Shown in pieces: positions 44,467 through 52,584 of a DNA stretch of 64,000 nucleotides (positions are counted from its first letter, which is position 1; the number at the start of each line of letters is the position of its first letter). The DNA comes from Clostridium fungisolvens. Its GTDB lineage: Bacteria; Bacillota; Clostridia; Clostridiales; Clostridiaceae. The stretch spans positions 4,092,001 to 4,156,000 of the forward strand of contig NZ_BLZR01000001.1 in assembly GCF_014193895.1 (NCBI RefSeq), read 5' to 3'. A program made the translations under genes and the position numbers. The notes below the pieces were generated by a model. The model made no database searches. It was given only the letters and a program-made list of their open reading frames with translations, and was not told the origin of the DNA.

Positions 44467-44994
44467 TTAACCTACATACTCCTCTTCGAAGTAGTCTCCA
44501 TAGGAATTTATATCCTTGCTTCCCCTTTCGATGGCTGTAAGGCCAGTTCTTACAATTTCCTTTACACCATACTCTTCCATCAGTTTTATTAGCGCAGATA
44601 TCTTACTATCATCTCCAGTAAGTTCTATAGTTAAGGTTTCTGTATCCAAATCTATAACCTTACATCTAAAGATTTTAGCAACATCATTAATCGCTGCTCT
44701 TTGTGCTGCATCAGCTTTGACCTTTATCAATACAAGTTCTCTGATAACTGAGTTGTCAGGTGTAAGTTTTATTACTTTAATAACTTCCTGCAGCTTGTTT
44801 AGCTGCTTTATGAATTGATCTAAAGTTTCTTCTCCTCCCATAAGAGTTATTGTCATCCTTGCAAAGTCTGGATTTTCCGTTCTACCTACAGATAAACTAT
44901 CAATATTAAAACCTCTTCTCATAAACAATCCTGAAACTCTACTTAGTACTCCAGCTGTATTCTTTACCAAAACAGATAATACATGTCTCTCCAT
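44467..44994 (-). CDS. ilvN: Acetolactate synthase, small (regulatory) subunit
   Basis: It has 175 residues. The N-terminal ACT domain is VLSVLVKNTAGVLSRVSGLFMRRGFNIDSLSVGRTE (about 5-40) and binds valine for feedback control. The C-terminal domain (about 80-160) activates the large subunit. It is the first gene of the operon, directly after the T-box leader, with GGGAGGTTGCG before the ATG. It could equally be named ilvH. Confidence 0.95.
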   Translation of the reverse strand: MERHVLSVLVKNTAGVLSRVSGLFMRRGFNIDSLSVGRTENPDFARMTITLMGGEETLDQFIKQLNKLQEVIKVIKLTPDNSVIRELVLIKVKADAAQRAAINDVAKIFRCKVIDLDTETLTIELTGDDSKISALIKLMEEYGVKEIVRTGLTAIERGSKDINSYGDYFEEEYVG

Positions 44995-45067
44995 CGCAAC
45001 CTCCCATTATATATCTTATTTTCTATTATTAAGTTATATCCCATAGGTTTTTCCATTAAAAAAGGTT

Positions 45068-45110
45068 AAAAAAATCCCACTCTAATGATATAAATCATTT
45101 AAAGTGGGAT
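45068..45110 (-). terminator. T-box leader terminator
   Basis: The arms ATCCCACTCTAATGAT and ATCATTTAAAGTGGGAT form a strong stem followed on the minus strand by seven T. This is the terminator that uncharged tRNA would prevent. Confidence 0.9.
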
Positions 45111-45316
45111 ATGTTATCATCTCCGCCTTATAAAAAAGATATCACCAGGTTCAATCAAACCCTTGCCTATAACGGGGCTTACCGGAAGTTCCTTACTTGC
45201 GCCATTGCTTTCAGGTTTCTGCTCAAGAGTGATTGTCACCTAGAAAAAACATCGATTCTCACCTAACCTCGACTCTCTGTGGCTTTTAATACTAAATGAC
45301 TGTCTCCGTCAACGCA
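45111..45316 (-). ncRNA. T-box leader of the branched-chain amino-acid operon
   Basis: On the minus strand the leader has the stem I signature AGAGAGTCGAGG, then GGTTAGGTGAGAATCGATG, an AGTA loop-E motif before it, a CCGTTAT element, and a T-box-like AACCTGGTGATATC before the terminator. These are the conserved parts of a tRNA-sensing antitermination leader. The specifier codon is likely in ACAATCACTCTTGAGC. ATC (isoleucine) or a CTN leucine codon are both possible there and I could not settle which. Confidence 0.87.
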
Positions 45317-45371
45317 TTTATTTTTAACGGGCATATTATCAAATTATTTTCTGAATTTATTATTAATTATG

Positions 45372-45400
45372 ATTTTATTTGTGAAGTTACGATATGTCAA
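45372..45400 (-). promoter_or_regulatory. Promoter of the branched-chain amino-acid operon
   Basis: TTGACA (45395-45400) and TAAAAT (45372-45377) are separated by 17 bases on the minus strand, about 55 bases before the T-box structure. Confidence 0.7.
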
Positions 45401-45414
45401 TAGTTTTAAAAATT

Positions 45415-45456
45415 AAATGGCAATATAATATTTATTTACATATTATATTGCCATTT
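45415..45456. terminator. Terminator of cadC-cadA
   Basis: The 16-bp arms AAATGGCAATATAATA and their exact complement surround a ten-base loop. It lies 34 bases past the cadA stop, with T-rich sequence on both sides. Confidence 0.8.
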
Positions 45457-45489
45457 TTATAAATGAATAGGTTTTAAAAATCAATTTAG

Positions 45490-47838
45490 TTAATTATTTC
45501 TAACCTTTAATATCCTCATAGCATTTAGTACTGCGATAAGAGCTACACCAACATCACCAAAAACAGCCTCCCACATATTGGCAATCCCTAGAGCTCCAAG
45601 TACTAAAATTACAAGCTTTACTCCTAATGCGAATATTATATTTTGCCAAGCTATAACATTAGTTCTTTTTGCAATATTTATACCCATTGCTATTTTTGAA
45701 GGTTCATCTGTCATTATTACCACATCGGCAGCTTCAATTGCAGCATCTGAGCCAACTCCACCCATTGCTATTCCGATATCAGCTCTTGCAAGCACAGGCG
45801 CATCATTTATTCCATCACCTACAAAAACTATGGAGTCTTTTTCCTGCTTAGCACTAAATATATTTTCTAATTTTTCTACTTTATCAGCTGGAAGAAGCTC
45901 TGAGTATACCTTTTTTATTGATAATTTTTTTGCTACTGCTTCTGCTACCTTTTTGTTGTCACCAGTTAGCATTACAATATCATCAATCCCTAAACTTCTT
46001 AACTTATCAATAGCTTCTTTAGAGTCATGCTTTACTTCATCTGCAATCAATATATAACCTGCATATTTTTTATTTACTGCAATATGAATTACCGTACCTA
46101 TAGCATCATGTACTTCAGTTTCTATAGAGAACTCCTCCATAAGCTTTACATTACCTGCTAAAACCTCTTGTCCATCAAACTTTATCTTTATTCCCCTTCC
46201 CGATATTTCTTCAAAGTAATCTATTTTATTTTTATCAATAGTTCTTTCATATTCTCTAACTATAGACACTGCAATTGGATGATTTGAATAGAATTCTGCA
46301 TAGGCTGCAAACTCGAGCAATTGAGCTTTAGTAAAATCATTTCTACTTTCTAACGCTGATACCTTAAATACACCCTTTGTTAAAGTACCTGTTTTATCAA
46401 AAACTACTGTCTTTACTCTGTTTAATGCTTCAAGATAGTTTCCACCCTTAATTAATATCCCTTGCTTTGAAGCAGCTCCTATTCCTCCAAAGAAGGTTAA
46501 AGGTATTGAGATAACCAAAGCACAAGGGCAAGAAACAACTAAAAATACAAGTGCTCTATAAATCCATTGTGAAAAACTATGACTTCCAGTGATTATTGGA
46601 GGTATAAACGCTAAAGCCAATGCAGCAAAAACCACAGCTGGTGTGTAATATCTAGCAAACTTTGTTATAAACTTTTCAGTTTGTGCCTTTTTATTTCCTG
46701 CATTCTCTACAAGATCTAATATCTTAGCTACAGTTGATTCACCATAAGTTTTTGTCACCTTAACTTCTAAAAGACCATTTTTATTTATGGCACCGGAAAG
46801 AATATCATCTCCTAGTTTTACTTCTCTAGGTATTGACTCACCAGTTAACGCTGAAGTGTCAACAGATGCTTCTCCTTTTAAAATGATTCCATCTAACGGC
46901 ACTCTTTCTCCAGCTTTTACTATAATTATATCTCCTACTTCTACACTTTCAGGATCAACCTTTTGTTCTCCTGTAGGAAGCTTTAAATTTGCATAATCAG
47001 GCCTTATGTCCATAAGTCCTTGTATTGATTTTCTTGATTTATCAACAGCCATATCTTGAAAAGCTTCTCCTATTTGATAGAACAACATAACTGCTACTGC
47101 TTCTGGGAACTCTTTTATTGCAAAAGCTCCAACAGTTGCAAGCACCATTAGGAAGTTTTCATCAAATATCTCGCCTTTTTTAATATTTTTTAAAGCCGAT
47201 AAAACTATATCTCCTCCAGCTAACACATAGCTGATTAAGAAAATTCCAAGCTCGCCATAGAAACTAAAATCAAATATAAAACCTATGGCGTATAAAACTA
47301 TAGCAGCTACTATTCTTCCAACTCTAAACTTAGATAACTCACCACCATGTTCATGATCGTGTCCATGATGATGTCCATCTTCTTCATCTTCGTGACTATG
47401 CTCATGTTCTGAATGTCCGTGACTATGTCCAGCATGACTATGATCATGACCCTGAGAAGATAAGTGACTTTGATGATTATTAATAGGCTCTTTATGCTTA
47501 AGCTTTGCATTTAAATTTTGCCCTCTATGAATTTCATCATGGTGGTCATGCTCTTCGCAGCAACCATCATTGCAAACAGCTATAGCTTTAACTGATTTGC
47601 TTACCTTTGCCTTTGTAGCCTTCCTAACTTTAACATGTGGTTCCATCCCCACTACTATATCAGTAACCTTTGAGATTATACTTTCTTTTTGTTCTTCATT
47701 CACTGTCATAACTAAAGTTCCGTTAGCAAAATTAACACTTGCTTCCTTCACCTCATCTAATTTATTTATCTTGTCTTCTATCTTGGCTGCACAATTTGCA
47801 CAATCGAGCCCATCCAGATAGAGCTTTACTTTTTCCAT
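45490..47838 (-). CDS. cadA: Zn2+/Cd2+/Pb2+-exporting P-type ATPase
   Basis: P1B-type metal pump of 782 residues. The N-terminal metal domain has LDGLDCANCAAKIE (Cys13, Cys16). A remarkable His-rich linker (about 96-166, including GHDHSHAGHSHGHSEHEH) follows. The core shows LTGES (about 331), the CPC membrane metal site in VVSCPCALVIS (437-439), DKTGTLTKG with the phosphorylated Asp (481), and GDGINDAPVLARADIGIAMG. CPC with a CadC-type neighbour points to zinc/cadmium rather than copper. It lies 121 bases after cadC, in one operon. Confidence 0.94.
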   Translation of the reverse strand: MEKVKLYLDGLDCANCAAKIEDKINKLDEVKEASVNFANGTLVMTVNEEQKESIISKVTDIVVGMEPHVKVRKATKAKVSKSVKAIAVCNDGCCEEHDHHDEIHRGQNLNAKLKHKEPINNHQSHLSSQGHDHSHAGHSHGHSEHEHSHEDEEDGHHHGHDHEHGGELSKFRVGRIVAAIVLYAIGFIFDFSFYGELGIFLISYVLAGGDIVLSALKNIKKGEIFDENFLMVLATVGAFAIKEFPEAVAVMLFYQIGEAFQDMAVDKSRKSIQGLMDIRPDYANLKLPTGEQKVDPESVEVGDIIIVKAGERVPLDGIILKGEASVDTSALTGESIPREVKLGDDILSGAINKNGLLEVKVTKTYGESTVAKILDLVENAGNKKAQTEKFITKFARYYTPAVVFAALALAFIPPIITGSHSFSQWIYRALVFLVVSCPCALVISIPLTFFGGIGAASKQGILIKGGNYLEALNRVKTVVFDKTGTLTKGVFKVSALESRNDFTKAQLLEFAAYAEFYSNHPIAVSIVREYERTIDKNKIDYFEEISGRGIKIKFDGQEVLAGNVKLMEEFSIETEVHDAIGTVIHIAVNKKYAGYILIADEVKHDSKEAIDKLRSLGIDDIVMLTGDNKKVAEAVAKKLSIKKVYSELLPADKVEKLENIFSAKQEKDSIVFVGDGINDAPVLARADIGIAMGGVGSDAAIEAADVVIMTDEPSKIAMGINIAKRTNVIAWQNIIFALGVKLVILVLGALGIANMWEAVFGDVGVALIAVLNAMRILKVRNN

Positions 47839-47959
47839 TTAGTTTATCCCCCTTTGCAGAACTTGTGCCTTTTTATCTAAATTTCAAATACTAAATTTAA
47901 TAACTATAATTTTTACAAACACATTAAGACAGCATCTCTATAGTTATGTTCATTTTAAT

Positions 47960-48322
47960 TTATCTTTCAGTAATATGTTCTAATCCTTGGTTGAATATAT
48001 TCTTTACATGCTCATCATCTAATGAGTAATAAACTATTTTTCCTTCTCTTCTAGGCTTAACTAATCTTGCATTTTTTAGCACTCTTAGCTGATGTGAAAC
48101 CGCTGATTGAGTCATCCTTAATAAAGCAGCTATATCACATACGCACATCTCAGCTTCGAAAAGTGCACAAATTATTTTTATCCTTGTACTATCTCCAAAA
48201 ACCTTAAAAAGCTCCGATAAATCATATAAAGTCTCTTCTTGTGGTATTTTATCATTTACTTCCCTTATAACATCTTCATGTATTATGGTACAATTACAAC
48301 TTTCAATCTTTTCATTTATCAT
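47960..48322 (-). CDS. cadC: ArsR/SmtB-family metal sensor, CadC type
   Basis: It has 120 residues with a winged helix (about 35-110). The recognition helix is in MTQSAVSHQLRVLKNARLVKPRREGKIVYYSL. The metal site is CadC-like: an N-terminal CNC (about Cys9, Cys11) and EMCVCDIAALL (two Cys near 58-60) in the alpha-3 position. Cd2+, Pb2+ or Zn2+ binding should release it from DNA. It is the promoter-proximal gene of the efflux operon, and an imperfect palindrome lies 28 bases upstream of its start. Confidence 0.93.
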   Translation of the reverse strand: MINEKIESCNCTIIHEDVIREVNDKIPQEETLYDLSELFKVFGDSTRIKIICALFEAEMCVCDIAALLRMTQSAVSHQLRVLKNARLVKPRREGKIVYYSLDDEHVKNIFNQGLEHITER

Positions 48323-48349
48323 ATAATCACCTCATAATAATTTCCAACA

Positions 48350-48375
48350 AACACATGAGCAATTGTTCATATGTT
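48350..48375. promoter_or_regulatory. CadC operator
   Basis: The arms AACACATGAGCA and TGTTCATATGTT (12-2-12) match in most positions and carry the TGAaCA-type core of ArsR-family operators. It lies just upstream of cadC. Confidence 0.8.
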
Positions 48376-48554
48376 AATATTATTATATGCCTTACCTCAA
48401 TAATGGTCAATTAAAAATAGTAATTATTTTATTTTTTACAATCTAAGTAATAAGCACAAAATAAGTTGCTTTACATATATTAATGTATTTATAATTTATA
48501 CATAAGAATTTACCAGTACAAATATTAAATGTTTTATTATTTTAGGAGGAGATT

Positions 48555-48734
48555 ATGAGATATTATTTTTTTAGTTACAGAGTGGTAAATCCTCTAGGTG
48601 AGTATTTTGAAAGTGCTGTATGCGATAAGCACCCTTTTGAAAAAATTAAAGAGATGAGAAAGTCTACAGACGAATATGATTTTACCCTTTTATTCTTTAC
48701 CGAAATATCTGGTGAAGAATACAAAAGTTTTTAA
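48555..48734 (+). CDS. Small 59-residue protein of unknown function
   Basis: ATG at 48555 is preceded by TTTAGGAGGAGATT, a strong ribosome site. The product starts MRYYFFSYRVVNPLGEYFES and ends EISGEEYKSF. It is rich in aromatic and charged residues, has no membrane segment and no Cys pair, and could be a compact alpha/beta protein. A strong terminator follows 24 bases after the stop, so it is a single-gene unit. The real start, stop and flanking signals make it a convincing gene. I do not recognise the family. Confidence 0.75.
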   Translation: MRYYFFSYRVVNPLGEYFESAVCDKHPFEKIKEMRKSTDEYDFTLLFFTEISGEEYKSF

Positions 48735-48757
48735 AAACTTACAAAATGTTTAACAAT

Positions 48758-48804
48758 AAAAGAGATTTCAAAATAGTTCCCTATGCTATTTTGAAATCTC
48801 TTTT
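48758..48804. terminator. Bidirectional terminator
   Basis: The 19-bp arms AAAAGAGATTTCAAAATAG and their exact complement surround a nine-base loop and end in T-runs in both directions. It closes the 59-residue gene on the plus strand and the nine-codon unit on the minus strand. Confidence 0.92.
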
Positions 48805-48855
48805 ACATTACGCTATAAATACAAATAAAAAATTAAAGACGGCTAAAATACTACA

Positions 48856-48885
48856 CTAATCCCATTCCCCAATTGGATCTATCAT
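48856..48885 (-). CDS. Candidate nine-residue peptide gene, MIDPIGEWD
   Basis: ATG at 48885 is five bases after GAGGAGGGG, one of the strongest ribosome sites in the window. The frame reads MIDPIGEWD and stops at TAG. Its own promoter (48914-48942) and the bidirectional terminator at 48758-48804 make a complete transcript of about 150 bases that encodes nothing else obvious. The peptide has no signal sequence. It may act inside the cell, be exported by another route, or the RNA itself may be the product. It is divergent from the TPR protein gene. Function unknown. Confidence 0.45.
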   Translation of the reverse strand: MIDPIGEWD

Positions 48886-48913
48886 ATATTCCCCTCCTCA
48901 TTACCTTAATTTA

Positions 48914-48942
48914 ATAATAATTATTTTTACATATTTTGTAAA
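48914..48942 (-). promoter_or_regulatory. Promoter of the nine-codon unit
   Basis: TTTACA (48937-48942) and TATTAT (48914-48919) are 17 bases apart on the minus strand. The predicted start gives a 5' leader of about 20 bases. Confidence 0.7.
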
Positions 48943-49061
48943 TAGGTGTTCATGAAATTGTATTTTTATGGTAAAATTTTTATTAGCGGCTGTTTTTCGA
49001 ATAAAACCACTAATCTGGTCATATATTTCTAACCTAAATATATTCTAAAGGAAGATATAAA

Positions 49062-49907
49062 ATGCGTTTTAAATTATATGATTCTAAAATTGATGAAATT
49101 TTAATAGAAAATGATGATTTAGCATACTTAGTAGAAAGTGAAGAGAATTCTCTGTCCTTTTATGTAAATCTAGGGGATGAACTTAACTCAAAGGGGAAGA
49201 TCTATTACTCCTATATATGCTTTTCTAAAGCCTATAAACTCGAAAGTAACTGTGATGATAATCTAAAGGCAAAGATTGCAATATGCTTAAGCACCTTAGC
49301 ATTGAAGCTTAATAAGGTATGTGAAGCAAAAGAAATATTGGCAGAGACCTTAAATAACGATTTAAATATCTGCAGTTCTAAGAAAGGTAAACTACTTTTA
49401 AATTATATATTAGTTTTAAAAATTGAAGGAAGCCTTGATGATGCACTAGAAAATATCCTTCTATTCGAGAGTAATTTCGACATAAATGACTTTAATTCCT
49501 TTAGTTTAATAACCTTAAAAGCCAACATACTTAAGGAAAAAGGACTTTTAGATAATGCTGTCAGTATACACAAGCTTCTTGTGACTTCAAGTGATAAACT
49601 AGAAAATAAACTTGTTGCTTCATGTAATCTTCTTGATATATATATGGAATGTGAAGACTTAACAAAAATTAAAGAACTCTTAGCTAAATATGAAACTCTA
49701 GTGTTGGAATATATAAACTTAGACAATAAATTCTACGAAACAGAGATATATTTTACTCTTTTTAAAAGCTATGATTTTATTAATGACCAGAATAAAGCTA
49801 TAAAATTCTACAAACTAACTTACGACAGCGCTGTTTGCCATAATGATTATAAAACAATAGATAAATGTATAAATTCAACATACTATTCCAATATTTTAAG
49901 TAAGTAG
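49062..49907 (+). CDS. TPR-repeat protein of unknown function
   Basis: It has 281 residues, all helical, with several degenerate 34-residue repeats, for example GDELNSKGKIYYSYICFSKAYKLE (about 38-61), LKANILKEKGLLDNAVSIHKLL (about 150-171) and FKSYDFINDQNKAIKFYKLTYDSA. There is no DNA-binding domain, signal or membrane segment. It resembles the TPR half of RRNPP proteins such as Rap or the regulator at 51274-52584. It may bind a peptide or a partner protein. AAAGGAAGATATAAA precedes the ATG. Partner and function are not known. Confidence 0.7.
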   Translation: MRFKLYDSKIDEILIENDDLAYLVESEENSLSFYVNLGDELNSKGKIYYSYICFSKAYKLESNCDDNLKAKIAICLSTLALKLNKVCEAKEILAETLNNDLNICSSKKGKLLLNYILVLKIEGSLDDALENILLFESNFDINDFNSFSLITLKANILKEKGLLDNAVSIHKLLVTSSDKLENKLVASCNLLDIYMECEDLTKIKELLAKYETLVLEYINLDNKFYETEIYFTLFKSYDFINDQNKAIKFYKLTYDSAVCHNDYKTIDKCINSTYYSNILSK

Positions 49908-49912
49908 TAAAG

Positions 49913-49942
49913 TCACTGAAGTTACCGTCTTCAGTGAGTTTT
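49913..49942 (+). terminator. Terminator of the TPR gene
   Basis: The arms TCACTGAAG / CTTCAGTGA surround a seven-base loop and are followed by GTTTTT. Confidence 0.88.
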
Positions 49943-49970
49943 TACGCACCTATCTTTCCTAAAACATCAA

Positions 49971-50018
49971 AAAAAGAGATTGTACTAAAAACTATTTAAA
50001 TAGCTTTAGAACAATCTC
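49971..50018 (-). terminator. Terminator of the histidinol-phosphatase gene
   Basis: GAGATTGT...ACAATCTC arms with an inner stem (CTATTTAAATAG) are followed on the minus strand by a T-run. It lies just past the gene stop. Confidence 0.8.
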
Positions 50019-50023
50019 ATAAA

Positions 50024-50869
50024 TTACAGCTTACTATATACCCAATTATGTCCAAGAAGAACTTTTTGTTCAGTTATCTCATTTTCCTTTAACTGATTTG
50101 CTGCTTCTTTAAAGCATCCTGCCAAATTATCAACCACATGAGCATCACTATTTATGTTCATAGGTATATCTAGTTCCTTGCATCTTTTTATAATCCATTC
50201 ACTTGGATAATACTCTGATATATATCCCCTAGTTACGCCACCAGTATTCACCTCAACAATGAGGTCATTTTCTTTTATTACCTTTAAGGTCTTTTCAACC
50301 TGTTCCACATATTTTGGATTATCTTCTTTAAAGAATAAATTCTTTTTATTAAACTTCTTTATTAAATCCAGATGTCCAATTATATCTGGTTTACTGCTTT
50401 CTGCCATTTCTCTAATAAAGCCATAATAAGCCTCAACAAATTTATAAGAATCTCCATCGTACCCTTTTTCGATTATAGCCCTTAGCTCATCTTCATTGTA
50501 ATCTACAGTTAAATATTCTCCAGTATCTTTTATAGGCATGAAATGAACGGATCCTATACAATAATCCAATGAAATAGTTTTATATATTTCATCCCCTGGT
50601 CCCATGATACTCTTTATATAATCAATCTCTAGTCCCAGGTAAATTTCTATCTTATCCTTATATTTTTCTTTCAATCCCAGTATTTCTTCAACATATTTAG
50701 ATAAGTCTTCTTGCTTCATCGTCCATTCGTTAGGTATAGCTACAGGTGCATGACTAGAAAAACCTATGGCCTTGAATCCTAATTCAATAGCTCTTTTAAC
50801 ATAATCTTCTGGCTCACCTTTTCCATCACAATAGTGGTTGTGCATGTGATAATTAAATAGATCCATCAT
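50024..50869 (-). CDS. hisK: Histidinol-phosphate phosphatase (HisJ/PHP family)
   Basis: PHP-domain phosphoesterase of 281 residues. The metal-binding motifs are YHMHNHYCDGKG (about 7-18), GFSSHAPV (about 36-43), GLEIDYI (about 79-85), GSVHFMP (about 107), IIGHLDLIKKF (about 163-173) and NINSDAHV (about 239-246). These fit HisJ-type histidinol phosphatases, which remove phosphate in the next-to-last step of histidine synthesis. No other his genes are near, so the assignment rests on the family. It is a single-gene unit. Confidence 0.85.
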   Translation of the reverse strand: MMDLFNYHMHNHYCDGKGEPEDYVKRAIELGFKAIGFSSHAPVAIPNEWTMKQEDLSKYVEEILGLKEKYKDKIEIYLGLEIDYIKSIMGPGDEIYKTISLDYCIGSVHFMPIKDTGEYLTVDYNEDELRAIIEKGYDGDSYKFVEAYYGFIREMAESSKPDIIGHLDLIKKFNKKNLFFKEDNPKYVEQVEKTLKVIKENDLIVEVNTGGVTRGYISEYYPSEWIIKRCKELDIPMNINSDAHVVDNLAGCFKEAANQLKENEITEQKVLLGHNWVYSKL

Positions 50870-50995
50870 TCTCCCTCCCTTATATTTACTTCTACTAGTT
50901 CGTTTATTGTTTATCCAATAAATCTTATGTTTATTATATATTATAAAAAGAACCTCAAGCTAGATATTTTATGCTTAAAAATTAATAAAAAAATA

Positions 50996-51029
50996 AAGCT
51001 AGAAGGAACATATATGTTCTTTCTAGCTT
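50996..51029 (-). terminator. Terminator of the signal-peptide gene
   Basis: AAGCTAGAA and TTCTAGCTT with an inner GAACATA/TATGTTC stem are followed on the minus strand by TATTTTTTTATT. It is 18 bases after the small secreted-peptide gene. Confidence 0.85.
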
Positions 51030-51046
51030 CATTTTAAAAATTAATC

Positions 51047-51187
51047 TTAGCTTTGAAGTGGATTATCGACTCCTTGAGTTGTAAATGTTCCCCCACTTAT
51101 AGTTTTACTACCTGTTCCAAATGTCGGAACTATAATTGCTCCTAATAAAATAACAATAAAAATAACTTTTGCAACTTTATTTTTCAT
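51047..51187 (-). CDS. Secreted pro-peptide, candidate quorum-sensing signal
   Basis: The 46-residue product starts MKNKVAKVIFIVILLGAIIV, a basic end plus a hydrophobic signal helix, then PTFGTGSKTISGGTFTTQGV and DNPLQS. ATG 51187 is eight bases after GGGGG; an ATG two codons earlier is too close to it. A TATAAT box at 51220-51225 offers a separate promoter. It lies 86 bases downstream of a helix-turn-helix/TPR regulator on the same strand. This pairing is the hallmark of RRNPP quorum-sensing systems, where the exported pro-peptide is trimmed, re-imported by an oligopeptide permease, and bound by the TPR domain. The mature signal would be in the C-terminal part. Confidence 0.7.
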   Translation of the reverse strand: MKNKVAKVIFIVILLGAIIVPTFGTGSKTISGGTFTTQGVDNPLQS

Positions 51188-51273
51188 TCCCATTACCCCC
51201 ATTTATTAACTATGTTACTATTATAATACATATAATATACTTTTGCATTATATTTTAATGGATTTAACAATAA

Positions 51274-52584
51274 TTAATTTATCAGCAAAGTTTGTAATCT
51301 ATTCAATAAAGCAAGAGCTTTGTTACTATCATTTTGTTTTATAGCAACTTCAATAAGCTTGTAAAGAGCATAACTTTTACCATTCTCTACTTCATGGTCA
51401 TCTAAAATCTCTAAAAATCTATTCATCACTTCTTCTATTTTACTTAATTCTTCTCTAGACTCATAGGCCTTTACTATATCTCTATAGTTCTCAAAAAGCA
51501 TATCAAATCTTTTATACTGCTCTGCCAGGCTAATTGCTAGCTCGAAAATCATTAAACATTCATCATAAAGCCCTTGCTTAAAAAAAACTTTTGCTTTTGT
51601 ATTTAAAGTATTCGCTAGAGTATTCTTACTAACTTTATTCTTTAACTTTTGTGCTTCACTAATATACTGTAAGCTTTCATTATACCTACCCATATTGTAA
51701 TAAAATTCACCTATATTATTATATGAATAAGCCAATAGCACATCATTTCTCTCTTTATTATCCTTATTATCTTCAATTATTTTAAGATGCTCTTTTATGG
51801 CTTCTTCTTGTCTTCCAATATAATACAATGAATTTGCTCTTGTCATTCTAGCATCCGTTACAACATCTCGCTGTAATTTGTTATCATTATTAAGCATATC
51901 CTTATCTATATTGACCATAACTTCATCTATAAGTTCTATACATTTTTCGTATTTTTGAGTATAGTAGTATGATATCGCTAGGTTAATGCTGGCCCTAAAA
52001 AAATATATCGAATCATCAACTAACTTAGCGTAAAATATTGCCTGCTTATAGTAAAAAACAGATTCTTCTTGTTCATTTCTATGAGCCTTACAATTACCTA
52101 AAATATTATAGATATATACTTGAGATGCATCATCCTTCAATTCTTTATATTTACCTAATGCATAACTAAAAGACTCGAAGGCTTTAGCATATTCTTTTTC
52201 AGAAAAATACTTTTCTCCATCTAACTTGTATACTGTAGCCAATAAATCATCTAAACTATACTTTTTACCAATCTCTATAAGCTCTTCAAGCTTTTTATGA
52301 TCATTTTCATTCTTCAATTCATTTTCAATATAATATCTAGCATCTTCTTCTGGTTGTCTTGAAAAATACTCATCGTCTAAATTTAAGTTTACAGAAATTC
52401 TTTTTGCTATTTCATTAAATCTTTCTGCAAGATGCTTAGAACTTGCCTTGCTTACATTTCTCTTACCGCTCTCCATCATACTGATGAAAGCTCTAGTCAT
52501 GTTAACCCCCTCTAGTGCGGCTTGATTAACTCTGAACTTTTTTCTCATACGTCTTATCTTTTCACTTGGATTGTAAAACTCCAA
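51274..52584 (-). CDS. RRNPP-type helix-turn-helix/TPR transcription regulator
   Basis: It has 436 residues. The N-terminal XRE-type helix-turn-helix (about 8-60) shows IRRMRKKFRVNQAALEGVNMTRAFISMMESGKRNVSK. It is followed by about eight TPR repeats, for example YIYNILGNCKAHRNEQEESVFYYKQAIFYAK, LLAYSYNNIGEFYYNMGRYNESLQYISEAQKL and AKVFFKQGLYDECLMIFELAISLAEQ. The layout matches PlcR/NprR/Rgg-like and clostridial Qsr regulators, which bind short peptides with the TPR groove. It starts with TTG seven bases after GGGGGG. The small secreted-peptide gene follows 86 bases downstream. The target genes are not evident. Confidence 0.85.
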   Translation of the reverse strand: MEFYNPSEKIRRMRKKFRVNQAALEGVNMTRAFISMMESGKRNVSKASSKHLAERFNEIAKRISVNLNLDDEYFSRQPEEDARYYIENELKNENDHKKLEELIEIGKKYSLDDLLATVYKLDGEKYFSEKEYAKAFESFSYALGKYKELKDDASQVYIYNILGNCKAHRNEQEESVFYYKQAIFYAKLVDDSIYFFRASINLAISYYYTQKYEKCIELIDEVMVNIDKDMLNNDNKLQRDVVTDARMTRANSLYYIGRQEEAIKEHLKIIEDNKDNKERNDVLLAYSYNNIGEFYYNMGRYNESLQYISEAQKLKNKVSKNTLANTLNTKAKVFFKQGLYDECLMIFELAISLAEQYKRFDMLFENYRDIVKAYESREELSKIEEVMNRFLEILDDHEVENGKSYALYKLIEVAIKQNDSNKALALLNRLQTLLIN

